A stretch of DNA of 36,486 nucleotides from a virus. Position 1 is the stretch's first letter, and every line of letters starts with the position of its first letter. Made by a program: the position numbers and the translations under genes. This document shows positions 13,665 through 23,500 of the stretch, piece by piece. Under the pieces are notes generated by a model. The model was given only the letters and a program-made list of their open reading frames with translations, did not search any database and was not told the origin of the DNA. Location: positions 1 to 36,486 of the IMG/VR virus record IMGVR_UViG_3300050175_000073; one strand, 5' to 3'.

Positions 13665-13709
13665 GCCTGCGGGACTCCTCACGGTCCTACAGCCCGCAGG
13701 CTTTTTTTT
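13665..13709 (+). terminator. terminator-like hairpin, plus-strand orientation
   Basis: GCCTGCGGG (13665-13673) pairs with CCCGCAGGC (13693-13701) and is followed by eight T (13702-13709). The T-run overlaps the stop codon of the HTH gene on the other strand. A GGAC/GTCC inner stem can also form. For leftward transcripts there is no T-run after the stem, so here it would be a leader hairpin of the LRV mRNA. Confidence 0.6.
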
Positions 13710-13950
13710 ATGTTCCCTCCATATCCATGGTAAGCAATGTGTACTTAAGCTTTAGCAGCTTGTCAGCGCTCAATCCGTTACCGCCGTAATTGTTTTCAAT
13801 GACGTTGTAGATGGTCCTGCGCGATACCCCGGATAGCTGCGATACCTTACTTAGCTCTCTTCGTCTCTGGCGATGAAGTACCCCTTCCCTTACCCTGTTG
13901 ATAGCTATATCGGAGAATAGCCTAGCCGCCTCCACTTCTCTCTCATACAT
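13708..13950 (-). CDS. small HTH regulator upstream of the LRV operon
   Basis: 80 residues. LSKVSQLSGVSRRTIYNVIENNYGGNGLSADKLLKLKYTL is a Cro/C1-type helix-turn-helix with a helical N-terminus (REVEAARLFSDIAINRVREG). The recognition helix SRRTIY parallels TRTIY in the plus-strand HTH at 5279, and both end in a K-L-K/I-R-K-type helix, so they may be distant paralogues. The ribosome site is AGAGGG, seven bases before ATG. Its own upstream region has an ACTATT-ga-AATAGT inverted repeat, suggesting autoregulation. It likely controls the LRV operon that follows (inference). Confidence 0.8.
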   Translation of the reverse strand: MYEREVEAARLFSDIAINRVREGVLHRQRRRELSKVSQLSGVSRRTIYNVIENNYGGNGLSADKLLKLKYTLLTMDMEGT

Positions 13951-13972
13951 TGTAATGCCCTCTGCTAAAACT

Positions 13973-14008
13973 ACTATTGTACAGCATTGGGCTTACTATT
14001 GAAATAGT
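13973..14008. promoter_or_regulatory. operator/promoter region of the second HTH gene
   Basis: ACTATT-ga-AATAGT (13995-14008) is a perfect inverted repeat, and a second TACTATT lies at 13972. On the minus strand a TACAAT -10 with a poor -35 (TTTCAA, spacer 17) overlaps the repeat. AGTGGGCAATT (14006-14016) recurs as AGTGGACAATT at 5024-5034 in the other HTH control region, which supports a common regulator. Confidence 0.45.
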
Positions 14009-14014
14009 GGGCAA

Positions 14015-14485
14015 TTATGTTTCCACTATCTCAGATAAGGCGTAAAGGCCCAGGCCGGGTCCGCTGGCGGGGATATACATTTCCAGGGTTATAGGTTCAT
14101 CAAAGAAGAAATACTCATAATCTATCCCCACTACCGAGGTGCCGACAGTGTTAACAACGCCAACGCCGAAGATAGCACCTGACGGGTTAAAGGTGAGGGT
14201 GTTGCTGTAAATGACCTTTGGGGTTGGATAGTTTATTGTAATCCTCGCACCTATTGTTATGCTTGGTTGTGCGGTGGCTTTGGTGCCGAATACGCCAAAA
14301 AATTTGACGTACCCAGGATTCTGACGGCTGAATACTGTTTCCCATTTTGCTTCGGAGGTTGCTACCGGAGAGCTGAAAGTCATTCCGTGACGCTTTCTCA
14401 AGAAATAATCGTACAACGCAGCGGTGTCTCTTACAGCTACTCCACTGGGATTGAGGGTGACTGGTCTCGGTCTGTTTTTAGACAT
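14015..14485 (-). CDS. tail-tip accessory protein (RP-x-P beta module)
   Basis: 156 residues from the TAATG-coupled start at 14485; an in-frame ATG at 14506 is also open. MSKNRPRPVTLNPSG...AALYDYF at the N-terminus matches MAIITNRPRPPSR...GVYGVF of the next upstream gene and SRPAPIKGFG...SLYDHF in the C-terminus of the tip protein. WETVFSRQNPGYVKFFGVFGT matches WVTAFERSGSPGFIGFGLLAS in the tip protein. It is therefore a standalone copy of a beta-sandwich-like module, likely decorating the tail tip or binding the receptor (inference). Confidence 0.7.
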   Translation of the reverse strand: MSKNRPRPVTLNPSGVAVRDTAALYDYFLRKRHGMTFSSPVATSEAKWETVFSRQNPGYVKFFGVFGTKATAQPSITIGARITINYPTPKVIYSNTLTFNPSGAIFGVGVVNTVGTSVVGIDYEYFFFDEPITLEMYIPASGPGLGLYALSEIVET

Positions 14486-14991
14486 TACGAAAATCTCATT
14501 TTCCAAGTTAATGCGAGACGTTGTGTCAGGGTCTGACTAAACGATGTACATGATGTTTCGATTCTTATGCTGTTGGAGAATATCAGCATTCTATCCAGGG
14601 TCATGGATGATATTTTCTGATCGCCAGAGTCCACCAATATGGAACCTACCGGAATGTACCCGATATCCTTTTGGGCCGGACAGTTTATATTTACCTCGTT
14701 TAGCGCAGCCGATCCGTCAATGGTTAAGCGTATAGAGAATTCTATCGCCTCGCTCGCGTGATTGTTTCGGCAGGCTATCATAAGGAACTGCAAGTGACCG
14801 GATCGCCCGGCAATATCCAAAACGGTTTGATCCGTTACAGCAAACTGCGGATCATCTATCACTGTTCCGCTCCATAGATTGCCAATCAACACACAGTGGT
14901 TAAATACCCCATATACACCGCTTCCGTAATCTACTTCGGAACCAAGGTCTATGCGGCTGGGTGGTCTTGGCCTGTTTGTGATAATTGCCAT
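14485..14991 (-). CDS. tail-tip accessory protein (RP-x-P beta module), second copy
   Basis: 168 residues, directly abutting the tip protein (TAA then ATG). The NRPRPPSR start and the stretch ALNEVNIN...FSNSIRIET match LLNEVGLN...WSNSIKIEV in the tip protein C-terminus. GHLQFLMIACRNN matches GVLQLFIITVDNQ there. The gene thus repeats the same fold as the tip protein's last two domains. A receptor-binding or tip-decoration role is likely from position and homology, without direct proof. Confidence 0.7.
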   Translation of the reverse strand: MAIITNRPRPPSRIDLGSEVDYGSGVYGVFNHCVLIGNLWSGTVIDDPQFAVTDQTVLDIAGRSGHLQFLMIACRNNHASEAIEFSIRLTIDGSAALNEVNINCPAQKDIGYIPVGSILVDSGDQKISSMTLDRMLIFSNSIRIETSCTSFSQTLTQRLALTWKMRFS

Positions 14992-17900
14992 TTAAGTCTC
15001 CAGAACAGAGTAGGCGACCCTTACCTTGAATTGGCCGCCGTGCGAGCCGTTATTTATTTCTAGTTTCATCTTTTTACTGAATGGGAAATGGTCTAAGACA
15101 ATGTCGCCGACAGAGTTATCAAGCCTAAAGGTGATATTACCGCACAAGGAATAATACCTAAGGTTCCCAGACACTAGATTAACGATCCAGGTTTTCGCAG
15201 GGTCATCGTCTACGGTATATCGAACGGTGACCGTTTTAGCTACACCAACCTGATTGTCTACAGTAATAATGAAAAGTTGCAGAACCCCGGGTTTATTTTC
15301 TATATCCACCACCGGTATGTAATTGCCTTGAGAGTCATCTATCTGCTTGTAGTGCAAGTTAAGGTTTGCCCCAGATGTAGATAACCCGTCCACAAAATGA
15401 TCGTAGAGACTAGCCTTTGCGGTGGTGATGATAGGCTGACCAAAACCTTTTATCGGCGCCGGCCGGGACACGGGGAACTCTTTTATTATTTCGTTTTCCC
15501 AGTACACGAAACGTTGATACGTTTTATCTGGGTCATCTCGGTAAACCTCTATTTTTATACTGTTGGACCAGGGTATGTAGTCTTGCCAAACCCCCACTAT
15601 ATCGTTTGGCGCCGGACCTAAATCTGGCAAGATGGCGCCTATTATGTTCAATCCAACTTCATTTAGTAATGCTGTGTTTTGATCTAGTACATAGTCGAAA
15701 GATATAACGCCCTTTCCGTCAATGCTCATTTTTATTCGTATAGCCGTTCTTCTTGTCAGGGTTACCCTAACCCTAGACGCTAGCAAGCCAAATCCTATGA
15801 AGCCAGGGCTTCCACTCCTTTCAAAAGCGGTAACCCAGCCCTCTGTCGTGGTATCGAAACTGAAATATTTCCATGTCCCCGTGTAAAGGCCTGACACGTA
15901 GGTATAGGGTTTATACTCGTGCGGTATGACAATTACGTCCGTAGGCTTTTGTAATTCACTTGTTGGCACCCTGGGAGTTTCAAGAAAAAAAGATCCTTTT
16001 GGTTCTTTTATTGACACATCTTCGTAAGATGCCTGGCTGGATTCATCGCCCTCCTTGTCTATTCCCTTGACAAAATAACGTGCAGATCCGGCCGGAACAT
16101 CAACGTCGTAATAAAAGATTTGACCATTCACTGGCCGGTTCGTCTCTAGTGGCACGTCTTCATCTAGTTGCGTGGCAGACTCCCAAGTGTCTGTTGAGCT
16201 GCCTCGGCGCACTCTATACCCGTAGTCTGTGTGGGCGAGAATGTTTGTCCAGCTAACACCCACCCGGTCCCAGTACTCAGTTATGGATATGCTGCCAACA
16301 TTTGCAGGAGGCTGCACCGAGCCATTTAGGGATATGGAGCTAGAGGATCCATTGGCGCTCTGAGTACCTACCGTGCTTATGGAGAACACGGTGCAAAGGA
16401 ACGGGCTGTCGAGATCAAGCGGTCCGGTGCGTATCTTGTGCTCTACACCTGCGCCAATGTGTTGCAGCGCGAGGTTCTCCCAAACCTTTGTCCCGCTATT
16501 GCTGGTGACCTGTATTCTGTAAGAAGAGCTATATGGGTGGTTAACGCCAACCCAACTTATCTCTATGCAAGAGCTTCTTGAGCCAGATTTCCCCTTCCAT
16601 ACCTCCTCCGAAGTGTTCACTGACGTGGGCGGGTCGATGACTGCTGGAGATGGTAGATTGGGGTTGCCCCTAGGGATTGGCGTGTGACTTGTGTCCGCGT
16701 ATTCCCGTGCATCATATACCCGGCCAATAATTTTTGGTAAATACATTCCCTCGATTTCTACAAGATCGTTGCTTAATATCCTCACTACATAGGTGCCGCT
16801 CATGTTGGGAATGTTACTGATGGATGCCAAATCGCCACGCTCAATCATCATTTGGGAATCCTTTCCCACCCAAGAGAAATTAAAGGTAGAGTAAAGGCCG
16901 GACCTATATATCTGCACTGCTTCCCTATAAGCTTGCTTTGCGCTTTGAATCCAGGGCATGCTGAACTGGGAGACGAGACGCGGTTCTGTACCGTTCTTTA
17001 CTGCAGTGGTTTCGTATACCTCCACGTCACTGGCCCATGGTATTACAGTGGTGTTTGTGTATAAGACACGGATCACGTTGGGCGCATTAACTTTTATTAT
17101 AGGTGCCGCTCTAAACGACCCTTTGCGTATATCCCTCTCCATGTCCAGGGAGAAGCTAGTGCCGTCCGTCCATGCGCGACGAGGCTTTATTTTTTCTTTA
17201 TCAACCCTAAGAAACGCCCCGGCGGCAGAGGTCATGGTCACGATCCAATCGCGCAATGGGCGCTGCGACTCCATGACCATGCCTGACCTTTTACGCTTCT
17301 CACCGTCCACGTTTTGGTCGCAGAAGTTAACCAAGGCACCGAAGTTAGCGTCGTCAGTGTCCCACTTTGGCCCAAACTTGCCAGACCGAAAGAACTCGTA
17401 TAGGTGGACGCCAGGGTTATCATTGGACACCATGGATCCATCGGCCGGGTTCCGGCACTTCAGACCATCGATATTGGCAGTAAAGTTCAAACTATCCGGC
17501 ATGACATCGTATTCAATACGAATCACGCTATACGCTATCCCAACGGACTCGCCGTCTAGTGTCATGACCAGCTTGTCATCAAACCCTGAAATTGCAGCAG
17601 CAAGCCATGGGTCAACAAGCTGCGTCGTGGTCCCTGTGTATGAGTTTATCTCGATGCCGGTTTCCACAACCTTATCATTGAGCCTGATCTCATTGATCGC
17701 GCCAATCTCTCCAAGGCACCAGCGAATGTGCACTAACCATTTATCGTCATGAGTGCCTATCCAGATTATTTCTCCACCGATACTGACATTACCAAAGCAG
17801 ATCTTAAGTGGCCTGCTATCGGCCGACACTGTTACCTGGGTTTCAACTGCCTGCACAGTAGTATTGTTTAGCGTATCCCGGCCTGCGTACCCGTCGCTTG

Positions 17901-19665
17901 TGCGGGTGACCCTGGGACTGGTGGGGCGCCCGAACTTAACGGGTGGTGTATAGGGCTGCCCCTTTTTGAAGCTGCCTGGGTATTGATCGTAAATTGACCC
18001 GCCGGTTGGCGCTAATGGATCGTAAGGCCACAGATAATCGGGGATTCCGTCCGGGTTGTCCGGGCTTATCGGGTATTCGGGGATGTCAGCCATGTCTCTA
18101 TCATCTCGCGGGTTAGCGGGTCTGTACTTGCCATATGTTTCTGGGTATTGGTCCCAGATATAACCGCCCGTTGGGGCCAGTGGATCATAGGGCCAAAGGT
18201 AATCCGGGATTCCTTCGGGCTTTTCCAGAGCATCATCGGGGTATCCAGGTAAATCAGAGTCCTTTTTTATAGGCGCAAGCTTATGCCCCTCTTCCGTCTT
18301 CCTAAACTCCATCCATGACCTGGCTGCTTCCTCCATTCTGCGTTTCTTTTCTTCAGTGGCCCTATAGATCTTCTCTTTTTCTTCGGTAGGTAGTGCGGCT
18401 ATCTCTAGTTCCTTATCAACAGCCTTTTTCCTTCGCGCACGCTCTCTTTCCTTGGCCTCTTCCTGTGCAACCTTCTTCCTGTCCTCTTCCCTATTTCGAG
18501 CTTCGATAATCGCCCTTTGCTTTGGCCCTAACTTTGCCATCTCTTCTTCTTGTCGCTTTTTCTCGGCCGCCGCAGCATCAGCCTCCGCCTTTTTCCTTGC
18601 ATCGACAAATGGTTTGGCAGCTTCCTCCATTCCGCGTTGCTTTTCTTCAGTGATCTTATTGATCCTGTCTCTTTCGGCGGGGGGTAGCGCGGCTATCTCC
18701 TTCTCCTTCGCAAGTGCCTTTTTCCTGCGCGCCTCCTCTCTTTCCTTGGCCTCTTCTTGTGCAGCCTTCTTCCTGGCCTCTTCCTTCGCTTGAGCTTCAA
18801 GAAGCGCCTTTTGATGTGACCTTAGCCTTGCGCTCTCTTCTTCTTTTCGTTTCTTCTCGGCCGCCTCAGCATCTGCCTTTTTCTTAGCCTCGGCAAATGA
18901 CCTGGCAGCCGACTCCATGCGCTTGCGGGCCTGTTCCGCCCTGATGGCAGCAAGCCTTTGCTCCTCTGCGGATTTGGCCTTCAGGGCGGCCTCTGCCGCC
19001 AGCGCCTTTTTCCTGCGCGCCTCCTCTCTGGCACGCGCTTCCGCCTGGGCCTTCTGTTTGGCGGCCTTCTCCCGGGCCTTGGCCTGTTCCAGTGCCTTGG
19101 CCTGGGCTGCTTGTTGCCTGGCTATCTCTTGTAGTTTTTCCTTGCGTTTAGCCTCGGCCACGGAAGCCCGCCAGTGTGCGGCAGCTTCCTCTTGCACCCG
19201 GATTGATTCTGCAAGAGCCTCGGCATAAGCCTTGCGCTCCGCCTCCGCCTTGGCTGCAATCGCCTTTTCGGCCGCAATAGCTCTGGCCCGCCTCTCTTGT
19301 TCCCTGGCCTTTGCGGCAGCCTGAGCGGCCGCCTTCCTGGCCTCTTGCTCTGCCTTCTGCTTGGCTAGCGCCGACGCTTGCGATGCTGCTTTAGCGGCTC
19401 TTTCGCGCTCCGCAATCTCAGCCTGCCGAGCGGCCTCCTTTGCCTTTGCCGCGTAACGTGCCTTGTTAGCCCTCTCAGCCTCTTCCGCCTCCAGTCTCTG
19501 CTGCTGCCTGTAGGTGAGCTTCGGGGCTCTTGACTGAGACTGTGAGGGAGGCCTGTAGCGATATCTGGGGTGGGAACTTATGCTTGATCTGGAATAACGA
19601 GACGCGCCAGACGTCGGGTTAACATTTGTCTCGGGGTCATCCGAGTAATAGGGTATGTCAGCCAC
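14992..19665 (-). CDS. J-like tail-tip protein with a long Ala/Lys/Glu helix
   Basis: 1557 residues; GTG start overlaps the previous stop by 8 bases. Residues about 45-465 are an A/K/E/R-rich, stop-free helical region with a ~96-residue tandem duplication (shared EIAALP, ARRKKA and RMEEAA motifs), unusual for a J protein. A Pro/Tyr-rich linker repeats DYLWPYDPLAPTGG twice. Residues about 600-1000 match the lambda J/tip-attachment core (ETQVTVSADSRPL, GGEIIWIG, and GVHLYEFFRSGKFG followed by NFCDQNVDG). Two fibronectin-III-like domains lie at about 1010-1220, and two RP-x-P beta modules end the protein. It forms the central tail spike and host contact. Confidence 0.85.
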   Translation of the reverse strand: MADIPYYSDDPETNVNPTSGASRYSRSSISSHPRYRYRPPSQSQSRAPKLTYRQQQRLEAEEAERANKARYAAKAKEAARQAEIAERERAAKAASQASALAKQKAEQEARKAAAQAAAKAREQERRARAIAAEKAIAAKAEAERKAYAEALAESIRVQEEAAAHWRASVAEAKRKEKLQEIARQQAAQAKALEQAKAREKAAKQKAQAEARAREEARRKKALAAEAALKAKSAEEQRLAAIRAEQARKRMESAARSFAEAKKKADAEAAEKKRKEEESARLRSHQKALLEAQAKEEARKKAAQEEAKEREEARRKKALAKEKEIAALPPAERDRINKITEEKQRGMEEAAKPFVDARKKAEADAAAAEKKRQEEEMAKLGPKQRAIIEARNREEDRKKVAQEEAKERERARRKKAVDKELEIAALPTEEKEKIYRATEEKKRRMEEAARSWMEFRKTEEGHKLAPIKKDSDLPGYPDDALEKPEGIPDYLWPYDPLAPTGGYIWDQYPETYGKYRPANPRDDRDMADIPEYPISPDNPDGIPDYLWPYDPLAPTGGSIYDQYPGSFKKGQPYTPPVKFGRPTSPRVTRTSDGYAGRDTLNNTTVQAVETQVTVSADSRPLKICFGNVSIGGEIIWIGTHDDKWLVHIRWCLGEIGAINEIRLNDKVVETGIEINSYTGTTTQLVDPWLAAAISGFDDKLVMTLDGESVGIAYSVIRIEYDVMPDSLNFTANIDGLKCRNPADGSMVSNDNPGVHLYEFFRSGKFGPKWDTDDANFGALVNFCDQNVDGEKRKRSGMVMESQRPLRDWIVTMTSAAGAFLRVDKEKIKPRRAWTDGTSFSLDMERDIRKGSFRAAPIIKVNAPNVIRVLYTNTTVIPWASDVEVYETTAVKNGTEPRLVSQFSMPWIQSAKQAYREAVQIYRSGLYSTFNFSWVGKDSQMMIERGDLASISNIPNMSGTYVVRILSNDLVEIEGMYLPKIIGRVYDAREYADTSHTPIPRGNPNLPSPAVIDPPTSVNTSEEVWKGKSGSRSSCIEISWVGVNHPYSSSYRIQVTSNSGTKVWENLALQHIGAGVEHKIRTGPLDLDSPFLCTVFSISTVGTQSANGSSSSISLNGSVQPPANVGSISITEYWDRVGVSWTNILAHTDYGYRVRRGSSTDTWESATQLDEDVPLETNRPVNGQIFYYDVDVPAGSARYFVKGIDKEGDESSQASYEDVSIKEPKGSFFLETPRVPTSELQKPTDVIVIPHEYKPYTYVSGLYTGTWKYFSFDTTTEGWVTAFERSGSPGFIGFGLLASRVRVTLTRRTAIRIKMSIDGKGVISFDYVLDQNTALLNEVGLNIIGAILPDLGPAPNDIVGVWQDYIPWSNSIKIEVYRDDPDKTYQRFVYWENEIIKEFPVSRPAPIKGFGQPIITTAKASLYDHFVDGLSTSGANLNLHYKQIDDSQGNYIPVVDIENKPGVLQLFIITVDNQVGVAKTVTVRYTVDDDPAKTWIVNLVSGNLRYYSLCGNITFRLDNSVGDIVLDHFPFSKKMKLEINNGSHGGQFKVRVAYSVLET

Positions 19666-20167
19666 CGATAATGACCGTTCTGTTCCGGAGAGTTACCTTT
19701 GTGCCCGCCGGCAGGATGTTTTTGTGGTGATAGTAGGGATGAGGCACGAGCAGGTCCCTGCCAGACTTTCGTGTTAAGATCATATCAACGAATTTGCCCA
19801 GAAATGGGACGGTCTCGATCTCGCCCTTAATGAGCAATATCATCTCGTCCTGGGGTATTGTTTGGGCGGTGTTATAGCCTATCCATAAGCTAGCGGGCTT
19901 GTCTATGATACCCTCTGCCTGGATAAGCGCAGATACCGAGCCATCCGAATTGTTAAGCCTGATACTTGCCCTATCTATCGTGTAATCGTCCGTCGTCAAC
20001 GATCCAAATTCCATATACTCGCTCTGCCAAGTCTTACTATCCCAGTTGACCACACCCCTTGATGACAGTCTAAGCGGGGTAGAGAATGACAGTTCAAGCA
20101 AAAAGAATGGGTGAGTTCCCTCTTTTGACATGTTGATAATTGTGTTTGGGTGAACGTCTTTTGTCAC
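19658..20167 (-). CDS. minor tail protein, L/DUF2163-like
   Basis: 169 residues, start GTGA-coupled to the previous gene. PFFLLELSFSTPLRLSSRG and the pattern of short beta strands with a DDYTIDRASIRLNNSDG segment fit tail-tip baseplate proteins of the lambda L/DUF2163 type. The gene lies between the M-like protein and the J-like tip gene, as in lambda-like tail operons. It probably forms part of the tail tip complex below the tape measure. Confidence 0.65.
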   Translation of the reverse strand: MTKDVHPNTIINMSKEGTHPFFLLELSFSTPLRLSSRGVVNWDSKTWQSEYMEFGSLTTDDYTIDRASIRLNNSDGSVSALIQAEGIIDKPASLWIGYNTAQTIPQDEMILLIKGEIETVPFLGKFVDMILTRKSGRDLLVPHPYYHHKNILPAGTKVTLRNRTVIIGG

Positions 20168-20505
20168 TGCTTTTGCCCCCTGAATCGAGTTTGGACGGTG
20201 TAATAATTACCTTGCTCGCGTTGCATTACGATTCCCCCGGGCAGGAATCGACAGTTGATGTAGGTAAGAGAATCCACTCTGTAGACAAAGACAAACGGCA
20301 GCGACTTGTTCGTCTCCCAGAAGGCTTCGATAGCGTAAGCCTCGGTCTGGGTAATGAATGGATGTATTAAGTTGAACTCATACCAGGGCGTGGTATAGCT
20401 ATCCTGAGTGTAGGTCTTGCCATCCGGCGATATAGCGATTGCGAGACCGCCATCTATATGCCTAAAGCTGTTATGGGATATATCTGTATCCGGGTAGGTT
20501 GCCAA
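20164..20505 (-). CDS. minor tail protein, M-like
   Basis: 113 residues; TTG start preceded by AGGAG at 8-base spacing. FNLIHPFITQTEAYAIEAFWETNKSLPFVFVY is the usual shape of small tail-tip proteins that follow the tape measure. NYYTVQTRFRGQKQ ends with a basic tail. Its place directly after the tape measure and before the L-like gene supports the assignment; sequence identity to lambda M is not evident. Confidence 0.6.
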   Translation of the reverse strand: MATYPDTDISHNSFRHIDGGLAIAISPDGKTYTQDSYTTPWYEFNLIHPFITQTEAYAIEAFWETNKSLPFVFVYRVDSLTYINCRFLPGGIVMQREQGNYYTVQTRFRGQKQ

Positions 20506-20516
20506 CTGCTTATCTC

Positions 20517-23500
20517 CTACGCACCTACGGCGCTCTCTGTTTGGATGATAATGGGAGTCCTGGCCGCTGCCGACATGTTACGCGCCGCAACTGACATCTG
20601 GTTAGCCGCCGCCTGCATGGTGTTTGCAGCAACATCGAATCCTTCCGCCGATCGGTTTATAGCCTGCTCCAGTATCTGTGCTGTGCGCTCGCTGGCGGAT
20701 ATTACAGAGTCCCGCTGCGCTTCAAGCTGACCCTTGGCGGCCCCTGAAACCTCGCCAAGGAAGGCTATGAACTCCTGGCCTACCTGCTTCCTCTGCTCGT
20801 TATTAAGCAGACCGAAAGCCTGTAAGGTTATAGACCGCGCCTCCTCGGCCGTGCGCCGTATCTCATCGGGGTCCGACATCGTTGAAATGGCATCCGATAG
20901 CGCCAGGGCTTCGTTCCTGAGGAATGAGTACTGGTCCTCCGTGTTAAGCAAGGATAGCTCAATCTCGCGCATCGATGTCGTGAACGACTGGCTGATAGCG
21001 GCCGATGCCGAGTCGATAAGGGAAAGCATGGCAACTTCGGCTTGGCGCATGTTTTGCGCAGCAGCCGCAAACTCAGCCGCAGATTGCGCACCGCCATCAT
21101 GAGCGCTCGCAAGCCTCAGAACCTCTTGACGCTGCCGGCGCAGGGACTGCGCCAGTGTCTCGGTGGAGCTTTTATATTCCTCGGTAAGCGTCCTGTTGGC
21201 TGCACTTAGCTGTACAACTGCGGTGGCTTGTTCAGTGGTGGTGCTCACCAACTGCTCGTTAAGCTGGTTCAGACTAGCTAGGGCATCGGCAGCTTGCAGC
21301 CACTTGGCCAGCGATTCACCGGTTATACCGGACCCGACAGCCGCCTCTAAGTCCTGGGCAAAAGAGCCGGCCGTAGTTTCAAGTTCTTTGAGCGCCTCCT
21401 GAACGCCTGGCGATATGGCCTCTATTTGCCTCTCAAGCAACTCGGAAGGGTCTAGGAAGTTCTCCAGGTAGCGATTGACAAGGCCCGTTAAGGCTTGCGG
21501 CCCACCAACGGCGCTCTGGGCCTCTACTCCAGCCAGGGCGCCCTCAATTGTGCCGGTATCCAACCCAATCAGGTCCAGAATGCCCCTTGATGAAGCTATC
21601 TTTGCCAGAACCTGGCCCAGGGTCTCGCCTTCTTCAGCGAACTGCTTCATGACCACGTTAAGGGTCTCGGTTGTGGTCAGGGCTTCAGCAAACAGGTTGT
21701 TTCCTTCGCTGATCTCCTGGTTAATCAGCGCGATGCCAGAGGCGAAGTCTACAACCCCCTCAACCTTGAAGTCCCTAGTGAACTCTAGAAAAGCCTCGTT
21801 CAGCCCTGGCTCGACTTCCCGGAATGTTCGCGCAAAGCGGGCCCGCACAAAGTCCCGAATCCTGCGGTCATCAACACTGCCTTCGCCAAGGTTGATTTCT
21901 TGGAGTAGTTGCTTGCGAATGTTTGACTGGGTTGCCTTGTCCAGCGTGCTCGCTATGATCTCGTCAACGCTTGCCACTACCTCAAACAGGGCAGTGATCT
22001 CATCGAGCATGCCTTGCGCATCGGCGTCACTTATCTGGCCAGCTCCACCAATGCGGTGAAAGTTGGCCGACAGCGGTCCCAGGGGGCCGCCAACGGTCGA
22101 TGATAGGGCGCCCGGTAGCGGCCTGGTGCCCAGGGAGAGCCTGGAAGGCTTAACCCGGTTCTTATCGAATGCACCGCTAAGGAGAAGGCCGCCACCCGCG
22201 ATCAGGGCGAGCACGCCAGCAATTGGTCCGAGAGTGCCCAGCAGGCTACCGCTTGCTGCCGCGCCAGCGCCAGCGCCAGCGCCAGCTCCAGCAGCACCGG
22301 CCCCTGCAGCAGCACCAGCCCCGGCACCGGCGGCTGTTCCGGCCGTTGCCGCGCCAGCGCCAAAGAATCCAGCTATAGATGCACCAATACCGCCAAGAAA
22401 ACCGGATATTCCAGTGCCTGCGGTCGCCCCGCCAGCCCCTGAACCTATAGCGCCGCCGATACCAAGCTGTACCAGTATGGGCCGGGTTATGGCTGCGTGC
22501 GCCATCTCGGCAAGCATAGTGCGGAATGCACTTGTAAGCGAGGACTTGAAGGCGTCAAAGCCCTTTAGCGCGCTACCCCAAAGGTCAGCAAAGGATTGGT
22601 TGATCTTGTCCGCAGCCCTTTCCCATGCGCCTACTAACGGATCTACTGCCGTTGCGGATTCCTCTATTGTTCCGCCGAGGGACTCTAACGCGTCTTTGTA
22701 TGCTTCCGACCCGATAACGCCATCTTGAAAAAGCTCATCAAGTATTGTCTGCTTATCAAAAAACAGGTCGTACTCTTCCTCAAGGTCTATAACGGATTGT
22801 CTGTATCGGTCTAAGCTGCTTTCAGCGACTTTGATCTTGGGCGATGATGCGCCAACCTCCTCGCCTAGCTTTTTAACGCTATCTTTTAGCTTATCAACCT
22901 TTGGGCCGGTATTATCTGCGGCACTGCCTATGCCGATAATAAGCGGTGGCTGGTCAGTACCATCCAGCTCTGCCCGTAACCTTTCAGCCTCGTCTGACAG
23001 GCTTTTAAGAAGCTTTTGTGCGCGCTCAAGTCCTGGGCCAGAGAATGCGCCCGTACTGATGCGGTAGGAAAGCTTTGCCCAGCCCTCGTCTAGCTTATCG
23101 ATACGATCCAGAAGGTCTCCGCGACTACCCAGGCGAAAGAAGTCTTGAAACGCAACCGTAAGCTTGTTAACCGACGCGGTTGCAATGGAAATTCCGTAAG
23201 TTATTCCTTCCATTGCGCCCGTGATAACGGACACCAACCCGGAAGCGGAGATAGAGTTCTTAAGCTCCAACCAAGCGTTATCGAACCGAGCAAGCGCTGC
23301 GTTAGCGCCTTCAGCGGCCTCGCCGGTCTTTACGCCTAAGGTATTAACAATTTCCTCGCCAAGGCCAGGCAAGACATCCGCTGTCAATACCTTGCCTGAA
23401 GAGATCATTCTTATCATTTCATCCGTTGTCGTACCCATAGACCTGGCCAAGGCCTGCTGAGCACCTGGCAGCCTGCCAGCGATCTGCTGCACTTCTTCCA

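Noticed and set aside
13664-13701. Hammerhead-ribozyme-like pattern on the minus strand of the hairpin (CGAAA and GAGGAG)
   Set aside because: The CUGANGA core is not intact and stem II is poor; a simple hairpin with T-run explains it.
22063-22728. Ala/Pro-rich plus-strand frame
   Set aside because: It is the antisense of the Gly/Ala-rich part of the tape measure gene and has no start signals.
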